A stretch of DNA of 31,670 bases from Flammula alnicola. Its lineage: Eukaryota > Basidiomycota > Agaricomycetes > Agaricales > Strophariaceae. Positions 11,747 to 22,713 of the stretch are shown here, one piece after another. A program made the position numbers and the translations under genes. Under the pieces are notes generated by a model. That model saw only the letters and a program-made list of their open reading frames with translations. It was not told the origin of the DNA and did no database searches. The stretch covers positions 1-31,670 of the forward strand of contig JADNRV010000466.1 of NCBI GenBank assembly GCA_015499995.1, in the 5' to 3' direction. The stretch's first letter is position 1. Every line of letters begins with the position of its first letter.

Positions 11747-12654
11747 TCAGAGTTTGGCGAGAAAGAAAGGGCGCTGCGGCAAAGAAGGTAGTTCTTCGTG
11801 ACGGTGATCAATGGCGAATGAGAGGGCAAAAGCAAAGGCGGGTGATTCAGTGGCGGTGGGCGTTCAAGCGGTTATGCCCTGAAGGTGCTAGGGTTATATA
11901 TGGGCGGTGGATGGATGGAGATCACGTAATACTTAATCGATGGGCGTGGATGTCTGGCAGCGTACTTGCTAACCGCCCAGAGACAACAAGCAGGCCAGAC
12001 ACTGAAACAGAAATAAATTGCTTTTGTATGTCAATGATCATGCTACTGCACAGCCACATGCCGCGTTCCCGAATTTCAGCCTGACATGAATGCACACAAA
12101 GGAATGATGAGGTTAATGACCTGGTTACCCCGCGCTGCGCCGCTGCATACTAATCTTTGCGTTGACTAAATATGTAAGGGCATTAAGAGGGAAAAGCTTA
12201 AGTTTTAACGCTTGAGCGCAACTCTATATAACAAAACCTTCCCGTCAACCTGGCTTTTCACACCACAGTTCCATTTCGTATCCCACCTGGACAGATTGAT
12301 TCTCAGGATGAGTTGAAAAATGGAGCAAAACCAACGCGGGTCGCCCCTTATCAGCCGGCTATCGCAAGGGCCCTGTCTCGGAATCAACTCAAGTCATTGA
12401 CACTGTCAGCTCCAGAATTTTTAAAAAATAGGTTCTGGCCTCTGACAATGGCAACGATTTCGCCCATCAACCAAGGATAAAGCAAGTTGCGATGACAGGG
12501 AGCACGAATGATGCCATGAAGTCAGGACATAAAATACACCTAGTAGATTACAAAAGCACCGGCGAAATACATTTAACTTTTAAGTAAAGCAGAAGCGCTT
12601 AGTGGGCCATCGACAGGATGAATGCAAGAGATGCAACTTACTTTCGTGTCTTCC
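11747..12654. other. CDK1 upstream region and GPN1 3' flank
   Basis: CDK1 and GPN1 are tandem on the minus strand, so this 908-bp stretch should contain the CDK1 promoter and the GPN1 terminator. A plus-strand open frame at 11680-12084 overlaps CDK1 exon 1 and lacks any motif. I see no other gene. Confidence 0.5.
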
Positions 12655-14294
12655 TTAACCCGGCCTTGGCCAATTTATGTTCTCTGACTCATGTCGTCGA
12701 GCGCGGGTGACATCGATATATTCCCCAGGACCCCTCTCTTCCGCTGAAAGAAAATGAGATGAGCATTCGCGTTCAAAGGACACCTTCATAAGGATGCACT
12801 CACATCGATCAATGATATTAATATCCACATCATCGTCATCTCCATCAAATTCTTCCTCGGGGTCCCATCGATCAGCGAGTGCCCCCGCTGGATTTTTTTC
12901 GCGGTCAATAGCCAGGTCTCGCATGACGCGATTCATCGAGTCCGCCTTGGCCTCGTCCTTGGCCCGCTGCAGCGTCTTCTCTCGCTGTTCTCGAGCGCGC
13001 TGAAGTTCTGGAAGATATTCACTATAGAAGCATTTTGTCAGTTTCGCAGAGATACGCCAAGATGCTATATACTTTTCGTATTCCTCGCGAGAGCCTTCGA
13101 CGGCTTCTAGGAACTCTTTAAAACCATCTCCGGTCATGCTCGACACGCCAACCGTCTGCATATATGAGCATCGTTGAAGAAAGCATGCACAAAAAGCCTT
13201 ACCTTCAAGTTTTTATAGAATTCGTCCAAGACTAGGCTCATACTGTTCATGAGGCTGTTCATATAGGTTGGCTCTCCTTCAGAATCTCTTGCCCCATCGT
13301 GCGAGGCCAACGCGGCTTGAAACTCTTCGAAATCCGACATCCATTCCAGAGCGAAATTGTGGGGCTGGACATCAGTCTTGTTGAACACCAAGATGAAAGG
13401 AAGTTTTGTTTTGTAAAGGATGCTAAATATTACTTTTGTCAGCTCTGTATTCGGAGTTAATGTGGTGGACCAACAAAACGGGTCATGGAGAACATGCATC
13501 GGGGCTTTGAGCGACACCATATGTCCACCAACAGATCGTTACGGCAGAAGTCCAACTTCTACAAAGTTAAAACCGCAAGTGGACAGATTTCTCAAGCCTC
13601 GACACTCCAAAGCCCAGCTTGTCGATATTCCGTAACAGACAGAAAGAGAAATGACATCTTACCTGCACGCATAGAGCATATTAGACATGAAAGTGGCAGG
13701 AGCTGTCGTCCGCGGGGTATCGATTATGTACGCAACGACCGTTGGCAGTGAAGATGCAATAGCATCGGTGATGATAGCACCAGACGCTGACCATGTAAAG
13801 ATCTCGATCTGACCTGGTGTGTCAAGGACCACATAACTAGAGAAAGACAGCAGTGTCAGTAAATCGAAGGCAGGCGCTAAAAACCAAGATGTTTTACTCA
13901 ACGCTGTCCGCTCTTTGCTCCACCAAACTCAGCACTTGATCGAATTTCGTCGTGAATAGATTGAGGGCGGTGAGGATACCGCCGTTGGGGCCTAGGTTGT
14001 ACCTTGCATGGAGCTCAATTGGGGTTCATTCAGCCGCAACAGACCAGATACGAACTGCTTCATGACCTCCTGGTAATTCACAGTGTCTCTAATGTCTATG
14101 TTAGGTTCGTATGGGACGTAGGTCACCGCTGGGTCGAGGTTGAGGATATATGGAGGCGAGGGGGGTTCGAGCGAGCGCAGATACGAGTTGAGACGTTGCA
14201 CGAAGGTGGATTTCCCCGCACCTGCCATGCCTATCGTGATAATCGCCATGGGTTTCTTGCCCTTTTTTGCAGTGGATGATGTTCCTGGTTCCAT
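12655..14294 (-). CDS. GPN1: GPN-loop GTPase 1 (Npa3/XAB1)
   Basis: This cytoplasmic GTPase is needed for assembly and nuclear import of RNA polymerase II. Seven exons (14056-14294, 13898-14002, 13663-13836, 13203-13422, 13073-13155, 12804-13021, 12655-12743) give 375 aa, the usual length. In order: P-loop GMAGAGKST at about 22-30, the GPN signature in [16 protein letters not shown] (G3), FNKTD (G4), a charged helical segment rich in R/E/K ([20 protein letters not shown]), an acidic stretch ([12 protein letters not shown]) and a basic C-terminus. The acidic C-terminal region is typical of GPN1 and separates it from GPN2/GPN3. Introns are 47-67 nt except one of 240 nt (13423-13662). The gene is divergent from the SRA gene, whose ATG is 255 nt away. 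Confidence 0.95.
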
Positions 14295-14549
14295 GGCGCG
14301 ATATTGACTTCAAATAAAACAGTGATTGTAGAGTAAAGAGCAGAGGTATATGTAATACAGAGAGATCTACAAAAGATTACTGTTGGATACCGTGGGAAGT
14401 ATTTACATAATTACATAAAGACTCTTAGTCATCCCAACTCAATCAATGTCACGATCAAAGCTTATCAAAGGTTCAGTTAATTAGGACGCGTCCATGTGCA
14501 CAACAAAGCCCTTTCTTTCAGACTTAAAGCTTTACCTCTAACCACCACC
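14295..14549. promoter_or_regulatory. Divergent promoter of GPN1 and the SRA gene
   Basis: Only 255 nt separate the two start codons, so both promoters must lie here or in the first introns. The interval contains the palindrome GGACGCGTCC at 14484-14493, which includes an ACGCGT (MCB-like) core. A second ACGCGT lies at 14582-14587 in the first intron of the SRA gene. No clear TATA box is assigned. Confidence 0.6.
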
Positions 14550-15700
14550 ATGACAGAACGACTGTAAGTATTGCCCCTCTAACGCGTGTTTTTTGGCCAC
14601 TTAATCTGATATCATGATGGTTTCAGGCGCAAGCTCATGATGGCAGACGAAACACTCTACAACAAGGAGTTAACTAGTCTAGAAGTCAGCCCGCGTTTTG
14701 GAGAGATATCAGGAAATCCGGTTGGAACCACATATTACAACAGGTATGTTGCCTGAATTGTGGACGGATCTACTCATAATTGTTGTGATTATGCTGTTAA
14801 TCATCCCTCCACTGCCCTTCTTTTCATACAGGAAAGAATGTTGTTCGAAGGGTGTTCACGCTCAAACCGTAGCTGGGATTTCTGGATCGGAAAAGAATGG
14901 AGCGTACTCTATTTGCGTTTCAAGAGGCTACGTGGATGACGAAGATAAGGGAGAGTTCATGTGCGTTTCTTGTTATTTATTTCATGACATCTCCCGCTCA
15001 CATGTGTATACTTATATTGGTAGCACCTACACCGGCACAGGTAAATGCCATTGAGCCACTCCTCATCCTTATAATTTCATTTAATGTGTTTTTGCGTGTA
15101 GGAGGCCAAACAAATTCCCACTCGGTGAATACATAAGCCCTGCGTATAGTGGTTACGACAGGCTCACGTTTTCTTTTCATAGGGTGGACGTCAAGTCGCT
15201 GATCAAACCTTTGAACACCCTGACAATTTTGCCCTAAAGGTTCGTAACATTTCCCATACGCCATCTCTGTGCATACAGGGCTCATGTTGAACTATGCTAG
15301 AAATCGGCGGAGACAAAGAGGCCAGTCCGAGTCGTTAGAGGACCTAATCCCAAATCGAAGTATGCACCAGCCCGAGGGTATGTCCTTATTTCCTCCCCTA
15401 ATTATGCCTCATCTATCTAACATGCCAATCTCCAGATATCGTTATGATGGATTGTATATTGTCGAGAATGTTTGCCATTTTCTATCCTTTCTTTGAGCTC
15501 AACTCATTGATAACTTCTCAGGCATATATGGGGAAGGGCAAGGATGGATTTTTAATTTGCCAATATACGCTTCGCGTTCGTCTTATCTCACTTTCCCTCG
15601 TATTCTCATGTTGACTGCATCATAGCGCAAATCTGGCCTGCCACCTCTTCCCTTGAATCCCGACTACAAATCAACGAGTCGTCCGTCTTCCAGAGGCTAA
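14550..15700 (+). CDS. SRA-YDG domain protein (5-methylcytosine reader-like)
   Basis: Ten exons (14550-14563, 14627-14743, 14832-14960, 15024-15040, 15102-15124, 15183-15239, 15301-15377, 15436-15469, 15522-15575, 15626-15700) join in phase to 198 aa. Nearly the whole protein is one SRA-YDG domain: FGEISGNPVGTTYYNRKEC, GVHAQTVAGISG, GAYSICVSRGYVDDEDKGEF, ITYTGTGG, RPVRVVRGPNPKSKYAPA, YRYDGLYIVENAY and KGKDGFLICQY. In UHRF1 and plant SUVH proteins this fold flips out methylated cytosine in hemimethylated or methylated DNA; here there is no RING, PHD or SET domain, as in small SRA proteins of basidiomycetes. It is presumably nuclear and linked to DNA methylation or its maintenance, which is inference. 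One exon is only 17 nt and one 23 nt. Confidence 0.94.
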
Positions 15701-16310
15701 AGTTGAAGCTACGCTTTCGGTTTATCAATTAATGATCTCAGTTTGTTTGGTTATTCTCTTTTCTCGTCTGGATCTGTTCAGTTATATGTGTTCTCATCGC
15801 TTTATCGTAGTATCAGTCCTCGCTTCTTCCCCGTAGTATCTCTTGTAACTCTGTGTATCAATTCATAAATTTCCTATGAAGATACTTTATACTTGAGACA
15901 CCTTCGAATGTTATTTTCTGAAATACACCTTGGGAATTGAGAATTTAAATTGGCTGACTACGTTACATAAGTAACTCAGGTAATAGCAATCCACTACCTC
16001 GTCAGCTCGTCGTGATAGTGAACACTACTGTGAGCGGGACGTTAGCCGGACTAGCTGGATTGAGAATTGAGAATAAAATTGGCTGGAAGTTGGATGGTGG
16101 GCGATCTGCAGCGGGAACAGCGGTCCGGACCATGTATATTGTCGCATAATTGCGCACGTGACCGTAAATGCTTTCGACACGTCGCTGATACTCGAACTCT
16201 CCAAGACTTCTAACAAGGAATACATTGTCGCTCGCGCAATTTCTGAAGCACAGAGCCAATCTCTCCGAATTCACGCTGTGAAGTGTACCGAAACAGGGCT
16301 TTTTACAACC
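15701..16310. other. Intergenic region SRA gene to SPC1
   Basis: This holds the 3' flank of the SRA gene and the promoter of the signal peptidase subunit gene. A 16-bp direct repeat, GGAATTGAGAATTTAAA / TTGAGAATTGAGAATAAAA-like, occurs near 15930-15950 and 16058-16078, imperfectly. The open frame that begins before 16311 has no upstream ATG in frame. No other gene is seen. Confidence 0.45.
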
Positions 16311-16844
16311 ATGAGCACGTTCCTACAAGAAATCACGGAGGGGAAGATCGTGAGTTTTAGGTTGAGGCATTTTGCTGGAAGGAAATTCTTATTTATTTGG
16401 AAACAGGATTTTGCAGGTCAATCTCTCGTTGACTTGGTTGCGAGGGTGGTTCTCGCCGCGTCAGCAGTGAGTTTCTTTCTCACTTGACCACGGTCTGGCG
16501 GGATGCGTAGTCTGAACGGTGCCCCGAACGCATATCCTTCGCCGCTATCTTGCGCTCCATTATGCAGCTGGAGACGTTCTTATTGTAGTTAATTATATTG
16601 GCTCATCTCTTTGTTGTCTAGGTTTTTGCGTTTGGCGTAGGATTTGCTCTGCAGGATCTCCGCCTAACCTTTGGCATTATGGGTGCATCGACGTTGGGGT
16701 TGGCATTGGTGAGTCCGAGTTATTGCGTTCTTCCCCTTTCAGCGTCATTGTGCTCATAGGTACCATTAGTTGCTCCTTCCTCCATGGCCTATGTTCAACC
16801 GACACCCAGTGAAGTGGCTGCCTGTGAAGTCGAAATTGCAATGA
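16311..16844 (+). CDS. SPC1: Signal peptidase complex subunit 1 (SPC12/SPCS1)
   Basis: This is a small ER membrane subunit of the signal peptidase complex, which removes signal peptides during translocation. Four exons (16311-16349, 16407-16466, 16622-16708, 16770-16844) give 86 aa. The protein shows the family plan: a short N-terminus ending DFAGQSLVD, a first helix at about 25-43 (VVLAASAVFAFGVGFA), a short QDL loop, a second helix at about 46-65, and the diagnostic tail PPWPMFNRHPVKWLP. Length and hairpin topology match fungal SPC1. The last acceptor must be the AG at 16768-16769; an AG ten bases upstream (16758-16759) would change the frame and lose the conserved tail. The start is the first in-frame ATG. 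Confidence 0.92.
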
Positions 16845-17771
16845 CCATGGCTTAGTCGACGTCGCAACGCTGTATCTTTGTATCTTACCGCCCTCCTCTT
16901 TTTATTCGTTTCATCGTTGTTCTTGGACGCTGGTCGGTGGTGAAAATGAGTGTTAGTCTGATTGTTTTAATGTCAATGACCGTGGAATATTCCTCCGCTG
17001 CATGGTTCGCCTGTTTTCTCTTCCCCTGGTGAGATAGACTTGCTTTCCATGACTGCAGTTATACTCATTGGCACAATTAGGTTAGTACTGCTTTCGTTGC
17101 TTATGACGTTCGTGGAAAGGCTGTGCAACGTAACGTCAAAAATGTATCATGACACAGGACAGTCTATGCTTATCACGCCCTTTCTTTGCCCTTCCTTGAG
17201 CCCTCAGTATGCGACGAAATGCGGTTTAGATTCTTCTTTGTCGGATGCTTTTCCGAGCGATTCGATTCGCGGTTTTTTGTGTTTAGGTTGCGGTTTAACT
17301 CCACCGCCGGCGACTTCACGGATTGAAGCGGCGTATGTGAGATCAATTGATCGACTCTTGACCGACAGACTAGTTCAAGTTGTACAAGTCAGAAGAACAG
17401 CAGCTGAGATCACTTAAGAATTTGCCATAAACCCAACTACGCCTCTCCTTTTTGTCGAATGGCAAAGCGTTGTGGATTCGCAGACTGGAGTGTGAAGGGT
17501 GCCGGGGGGTGTATTTACAAATTAGTAGCCAGGGCCGCCCGCTGGGACCGAAAGTAAATCCCACACACAATATGGAAAGAATTGAGCTATGGAGTTGACC
17601 TGGATCCTGACGTTGACCTCCACCTTTTGAGCTCGACTCGTCCACTCTTTTCTGCGGCGTCGCAAGTACAGCGCCCACCTCTTCTTCTCGTCCGACATTC
17701 GTTGCGGTGCACAGGCTTCTTGAAAACAAGAAACACCCCCAATCGCTCTTGTCGCGCACTCGCGAAACGAT
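16845..17771. other. Upstream region of KIN1
   Basis: This is a 927-bp stretch between SPC1 and KIN1. Open frames at 17040-17417 (plus) and 17370-17927 (minus, overlapping KIN1) carry no motif. It most likely holds the SPC1 3' flank and the KIN1 promoter and 5' leader. I see no gene. Confidence 0.5.
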
Positions 17772-20700
17772 ATGACGACCTACCCGACAGCACTTGCCCC
17801 GCAGCTCAACCAGGTTCCTGAAGATGCCGTCGCAGGACACGTAACACCATCTCATGGAGGCATGATCGGTGGACACGAGTTCGATATGGCCATTTCGCAG
17901 CCACCGCATCCTCAGAGCCAGCAACACCCATCAACACCCACCTACAATACAACTATCACAGTGCCGGCTCCAAGGGGCTCAACCCCGAACTCACATCGTC
18001 CACGTCCTGTTTCGATGCCACCCCAAGCGTATGCCACGAACGCCCCTGTCGTTCCTGCCAACGCCGCCTCCAACACTAGTTCGTTGGAGACACGGGAACG
18101 GTCTCAACCCCCCACTGATGAAAACAGAGAGCGACGGCGAACCAGAGATGAGCACAGCAGCACGACAGGAAGATCCAGCAGGTCGAATAGGATCCTGGGT
18201 GACTACACTCTCAGTAAAACCTTAGGAGCAGGCAGTATGGGTAAGGTTAAGCTTGCCACCCATAACAGCACCGGAGAGAAGGTATTTGCATGCCGTGTTC
18301 CTTCTTGGAGGCTTCTCGTCACTGATTTCTTTGGATTCTTCTAGCTTGCTGTCAAAATTCTTCCCCGCGTCCACCCAAATCCTCCGCCTCAGACAAATGG
18401 CAATGCCACCAACGACTCGGCAACACGTCAGGCCTCACGGGATGCCTCCAAAGAGATCCGAACTCTTCGTGAAGCTGCTCTCTCAATGCTTCTGTACCAC
18501 CCATACATCTGTGGAATGCGAGAGATGATCATACATCAACATCACTATTACATGGTATTCGAGTATGTCAACGGAGGGCAAATGCTGGACTACATCATTA
18601 GTCATGGGCGGCTGCGGGAGCGCGTGGCCAGAAAATTTGCTAGACAAATCGGAAGTGCATTGGAATATTGCCACCTGAATAATGTGGTTCATCGAGGTAA
18701 ATCGATTTGTCCGCAGCCATGAAACCCTATTTCCTGACATTACTTGCCCTATGTTTAGACCTCAAAATCGAGAACATTCTCATCTCTCAGACGGGAAATA
18801 TCAAGATTATCGACTTTGGTCTGTCCAACCTTTACGACCCAGCAGCTCATCTATCCACTTTCTGCGGGTCTCTGTACTTTGCGGCCCCTGAGTTGCTCAA
18901 CGCTCGAGTGTATACCGGCCCGGAGGTGGATGTTTGGAGTTTTGGAGTCGTCCTTTATGTGTTGGTGTGTGGAAAGGTACCGTTCGATGATCAGAGCATG
19001 CCAGCACTGCACGCGAAGATCAAACGCGGTCTTGTCGAATATCCAGTCTGGCTAAGTGCCGGTAATTTCTTTACTTTCCATATTACCAACCTACTGAACC
19101 CGGTTTTCTAGAGTGCAAACACCTTCTGTCGCGGATGTTGGTCACGAATCCCGCCAATCGTGCTTCTCTTCCCGAAGTCATGAGCCACCCATGGATGGTT
19201 CGCGGGTTCATGGGACCCCCGGCCATTCATATGGTACATCGCGAGCCTCTTCGCGTGGATGAACTTGATCGCCAAGTGATCAAGGGCATGACGGGCTTCG
19301 AGTTCGGAACGGAAGACGAAATTGAACGGAAACTTATCCACATCCTCGAATCAGATGCGTATATCCGCGCCGTCCAGTACTGGGAACGAAAACGAAGCAT
19401 GAACAACCTGAACGGCAACGGTTCTCGCTGGGGCGAGTCCGTCTCAAATTCCAGCCTTGCTATCTCCTTCGATAGCACCGGCGGCAAAACCGACCCTGCC
19501 GCCGCACCCAAAAAGTCTCGCCGATTTTCAGGATTCGATTACTACAGACGCAAGCTGTTTTCACCAGCGTCGTCACCTCCAGGGAGCCCACTTAGTCATT
19601 CACCCCCCAATTCTCAGCATCATCTCGCTCATCCGTCGTTTTCAGATCCTAACCGCGAGCCATTGGACCCGACAAAAGGCTTCCACCCTTTGATTTCAAT
19701 GTATTACCTTGCGCGCGAGAAATTGGAACGCGATCGTGTTTACCCCCCTGGCCAATTCGCCAGCTCTCAACTATCGATTGCGGGCGAACCCGCGAACGCC
19801 AGCGCTCTCAGCATGCCGACCCCTGTGGAGGACGCGTCAATGCGGCAGCAACAGTACACGGCGACTGCTCAACCTCACTACACGGCCCCCGTCAGTCCAA
19901 GGAAGGAACCTCTTCCGTCAGCTAAAGCGAAAGCAGATTACAGTATGCCACTGCCTAGGCTTCCTGCTCCAGAAACCTCACATTATTCAGGGATGTCGTA
20001 TGACAACACCGCCGCCCCTTCGCCTACCTCGCCCGCGTTTGCACAACCGCGTGCTCGAGATCCTGGCCTGCCACCTCCATCACCCTCTGCACAAGCGAGA
20101 CAGCACATCGAAATCGATCAGGGCGCATTGGGACCCAAACGCAACCTTCCGCGAGCACCACCCCCTAGTACGCACCGTAGGAGTCACAGCATGAGCCAAC
20201 GACCTACTGCACTTGCTCGTGGGTGGGGTGGTATGTTTGGAGGTGGAGAGACTGTCGATGAACAAGGGATTAATCGCATTCCGGAGACACCCAAGACTGT
20301 CGGGCCTGAGATAACCAGCTTCCCAGAGAATGTGGATGAAGATGCCGAGAAAGACAAACACCACGAGCATAGTTCGCCATTCTCATCTGGCGCGACTCTC
20401 GTGCGCAAATTCGGGAGTATGCTGGTTGGAGGGCGTTCAGATGACACCCGGAGGCATGGAACAGTGTCCGGAAAGCGGGGTACGATACTTGGAGGCCTTT
20501 CACCATCACCAAGACCGTCTGCTGATTCGAAGTCGGCCCCTGGCACTTTCGATGAGAAGTCGTCACATCTTGCGGCGGCGGAGGAGAGTGCCCCAGCTCC
20601 GACGACTCCAGCTGCAACTCAAACTCTCTCGCAGAGCTTCAGCCAACCCATTGGCAATGTTCATCGACGGGCAGCAACGATCCTTGATCCACAAGGACGG

Positions 20701-21940
20701 TCGAACAGGCATGAGAGGCGGAGCAGTACCGGCGCCGCTCTCGTTGGTAATTCTCCTGGAGGCACCATTGGCCGACATCGGCGACCTTCGACTGGTTACA
20801 GCAGTGGGTCTGGAAGGCCTCTTGCTGAACGTTTGTTCTCGAAGGCTGAGCCTGAACCTGACATGACGGAGAAGAGAGAGGAGGAGGAAGCGAACGACAT
20901 GCAGCATTACGGTGGGGGTGAGGAGGGTGTTGAGGAGACTTTCAAGGAGGAAGATGAGCGGCATACTAGTGAGAAGGATTTCAAGCCTGTGTTCTTGAAG
21001 GGGCTCTTTAGGTGCGAACTTCTTATCTCTGGATCGTGGACTACCGCTGATGTTCTTTTTTTTTGTGCAGTGTGGCCACAACATCCACAAAACCCCCCGC
21101 GGTCATCAAGGCTGATATCCGGCGTGTTCTTGATAGGATGCAGGTCCAGTATCGGGAAACTAAGGGCGGATTCGAGTGCATACATCTACCTTCTATCGAC
21201 ATCTCCACAGTCGACGCAGAGACCATTAGAAACACTCAGCACAATCAACAATTGTCCTTCACATCAGGTGATACATCGCCCATGACGCCAGTCCACAGCC
21301 GGCCGTCCATTGTTAAGAAAGCCTCTAAGCTTTCCTTCGGGATGAAACGCGACAAGGGCAAAGAACGGGATCAGTCCATGGATAAGGAGAAGGAAAAGGA
21401 AAAGGAAAAAGAGGTCTCCAGTCGCCCTTCCGGTGGGACATTGATGACGACAGCAAGCAGCGGTTCATCGTCCTTCTTCAACGTCTCGTCCAATCACACC
21501 GTCATCGCAACACCCGAAGCACAGGTGCAAACCAACGGGTTGTCTCCTCCATCACCTGACGCTGACCACGAAGGCGCTCCTCCACGATCCCATTCCCCTG
21601 CTATCTCTAATAAAGGCAAGGTGTTGCCACCCATCCCACGCGATTTTGGTACTCGACCCCCATCCCCACTACGACGTAGTCCCAGTCCTCTTCCAACAGG
21701 AGAGGTGGACCGTGAACTGTTTGAGACTATGGGCAACAACAGCCTGAGTGTACGCTTCGAGATTAACATCGTAAAGGTAATGCTCAATTTGTCTTCCTTT
21801 GCGGCTTTTCTCGGCTCATGTCTTTCTTTCTTTAGGTACCTTGGCTGCCCCTGCACGGCATTCAGTTCCGACGCGCAGGTGGAGATGGTTGGCAATATCA
21901 AATGCTGGCTAGGCGGGTCCTGACTGAGCTCAAATTATGA
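17772..21940 (+). CDS. KIN1: KIN1/KIN2-type Ser/Thr protein kinase (MARK/PAR-1 family)
   Basis: Six exons (17772-18281, 18345-18696, 18759-19061, 19112-21011, 21071-21776, 21836-21940) give 1,291 aa. A disordered N-terminus rich in P/S/T/Q is followed by the kinase domain at about 144-416: [11 protein letters not shown] loop, AVKILP, HRDLKIEN with D288, DFGLSN at about 306, [12 protein letters not shown] and a conserved KCKH-type C-lobe ([11 protein letters not shown]). A long low-complexity middle (S/P/R-rich, with a K/E run near 21385-21413) leads to a C-terminal KA1-like membrane-binding domain ([20 protein letters not shown], then [15 protein letters not shown]). Fungal Kin1/Kin2 act in polarity, exocytosis and septum or wall integrity at the plasma membrane. 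The kinase domain rules out AMPK/Snf1 by its GSMG loop and by architecture. All junctions keep phase. Confidence 0.95.
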
Positions 21941-22713
21941 TTATCGACATCTGCGTCACCCCCTTCTCGTCCGACTGCTTCTAACCCAAATACTACGGAC
22001 CGCGCACGTATTCCCTAACACCCGGTCCCTCCTTGCTCTAATTGTGTTTTCGTCTTTTTATGCATGGCCATTTTTTATATCAAATTCTGTTTTTCCGTGT
22101 TCTTATCTTTTTTACATCGACTCTTTATTTTTTCCCCTTGGCTTATTTATTGGTACGCTCACCGGGTCGTCCTTGCAGGTCGCTATTAATGCGTGTTTGG
22201 AATACATAACGACGAATAATGAAAATATCGTTTGCTTCACGGATATATGCATAGATGAATCTTGTCAACTTGAATTTCTTGGGGTTTGCCTCAACCAATT
22301 GTCACGCGACCAACGTATGCTCCACCGGGCCGGTTACCGGCGAGTGGTTCGCACCAAGTTCCCACCCCAAGCTCGTACCACGACGCTCAGATTGAACATT
22401 CTCGTTCGCTGAGTGACATCTGGGGTGTATGACAGTGTATCAATAGGCGCACTTATTGCACAATTAAATAATGTAAGTCAAGCAACTGCGTTATGGTGCA
22501 GGAAGCTCATTATTGGAACAGTTTTATTCTCCATTTACACATGCTCTTGGGGAGGAGAAGTCTATTCCGGTATCTGAATGGCTTCTACGTCAAGGTCCTT
22601 CTACGCTTACACGAGGTTGGAGCCCCGAGATGAAGCCATGTATGCGCCGTCTTCGTCGTATTGTCCCCTAGTTCTATCCTCTGATAATCAGTGCCTCGAA
22701 TTTCTTTGGAATT
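21941..22713. other. Intergenic region KIN1 to sugar transporter
   Basis: This is the KIN1 3' flank followed by the transporter promoter. The ATG at 22578 opens a frame of 96 codons that overlaps the transporter start (22714) in another frame. If the transcript begins upstream, that ATG would act as an overlapping upstream ORF. No other gene is seen. Confidence 0.5.

Noticed and set aside
17370..17927. Minus-strand open frame of 185 codons at the KIN1 start
   Set aside because: It overlaps the KIN1 first exon in antisense, is rich in R/C/S as expected of a shadow frame, and has no motif.
20330..21090. Open frames of 120-178 codons on both strands inside KIN1 exon 4
   Set aside because: They are shadows of the long low-complexity KIN1 exon, which is itself fixed by kinase and KA1 domains on both sides.
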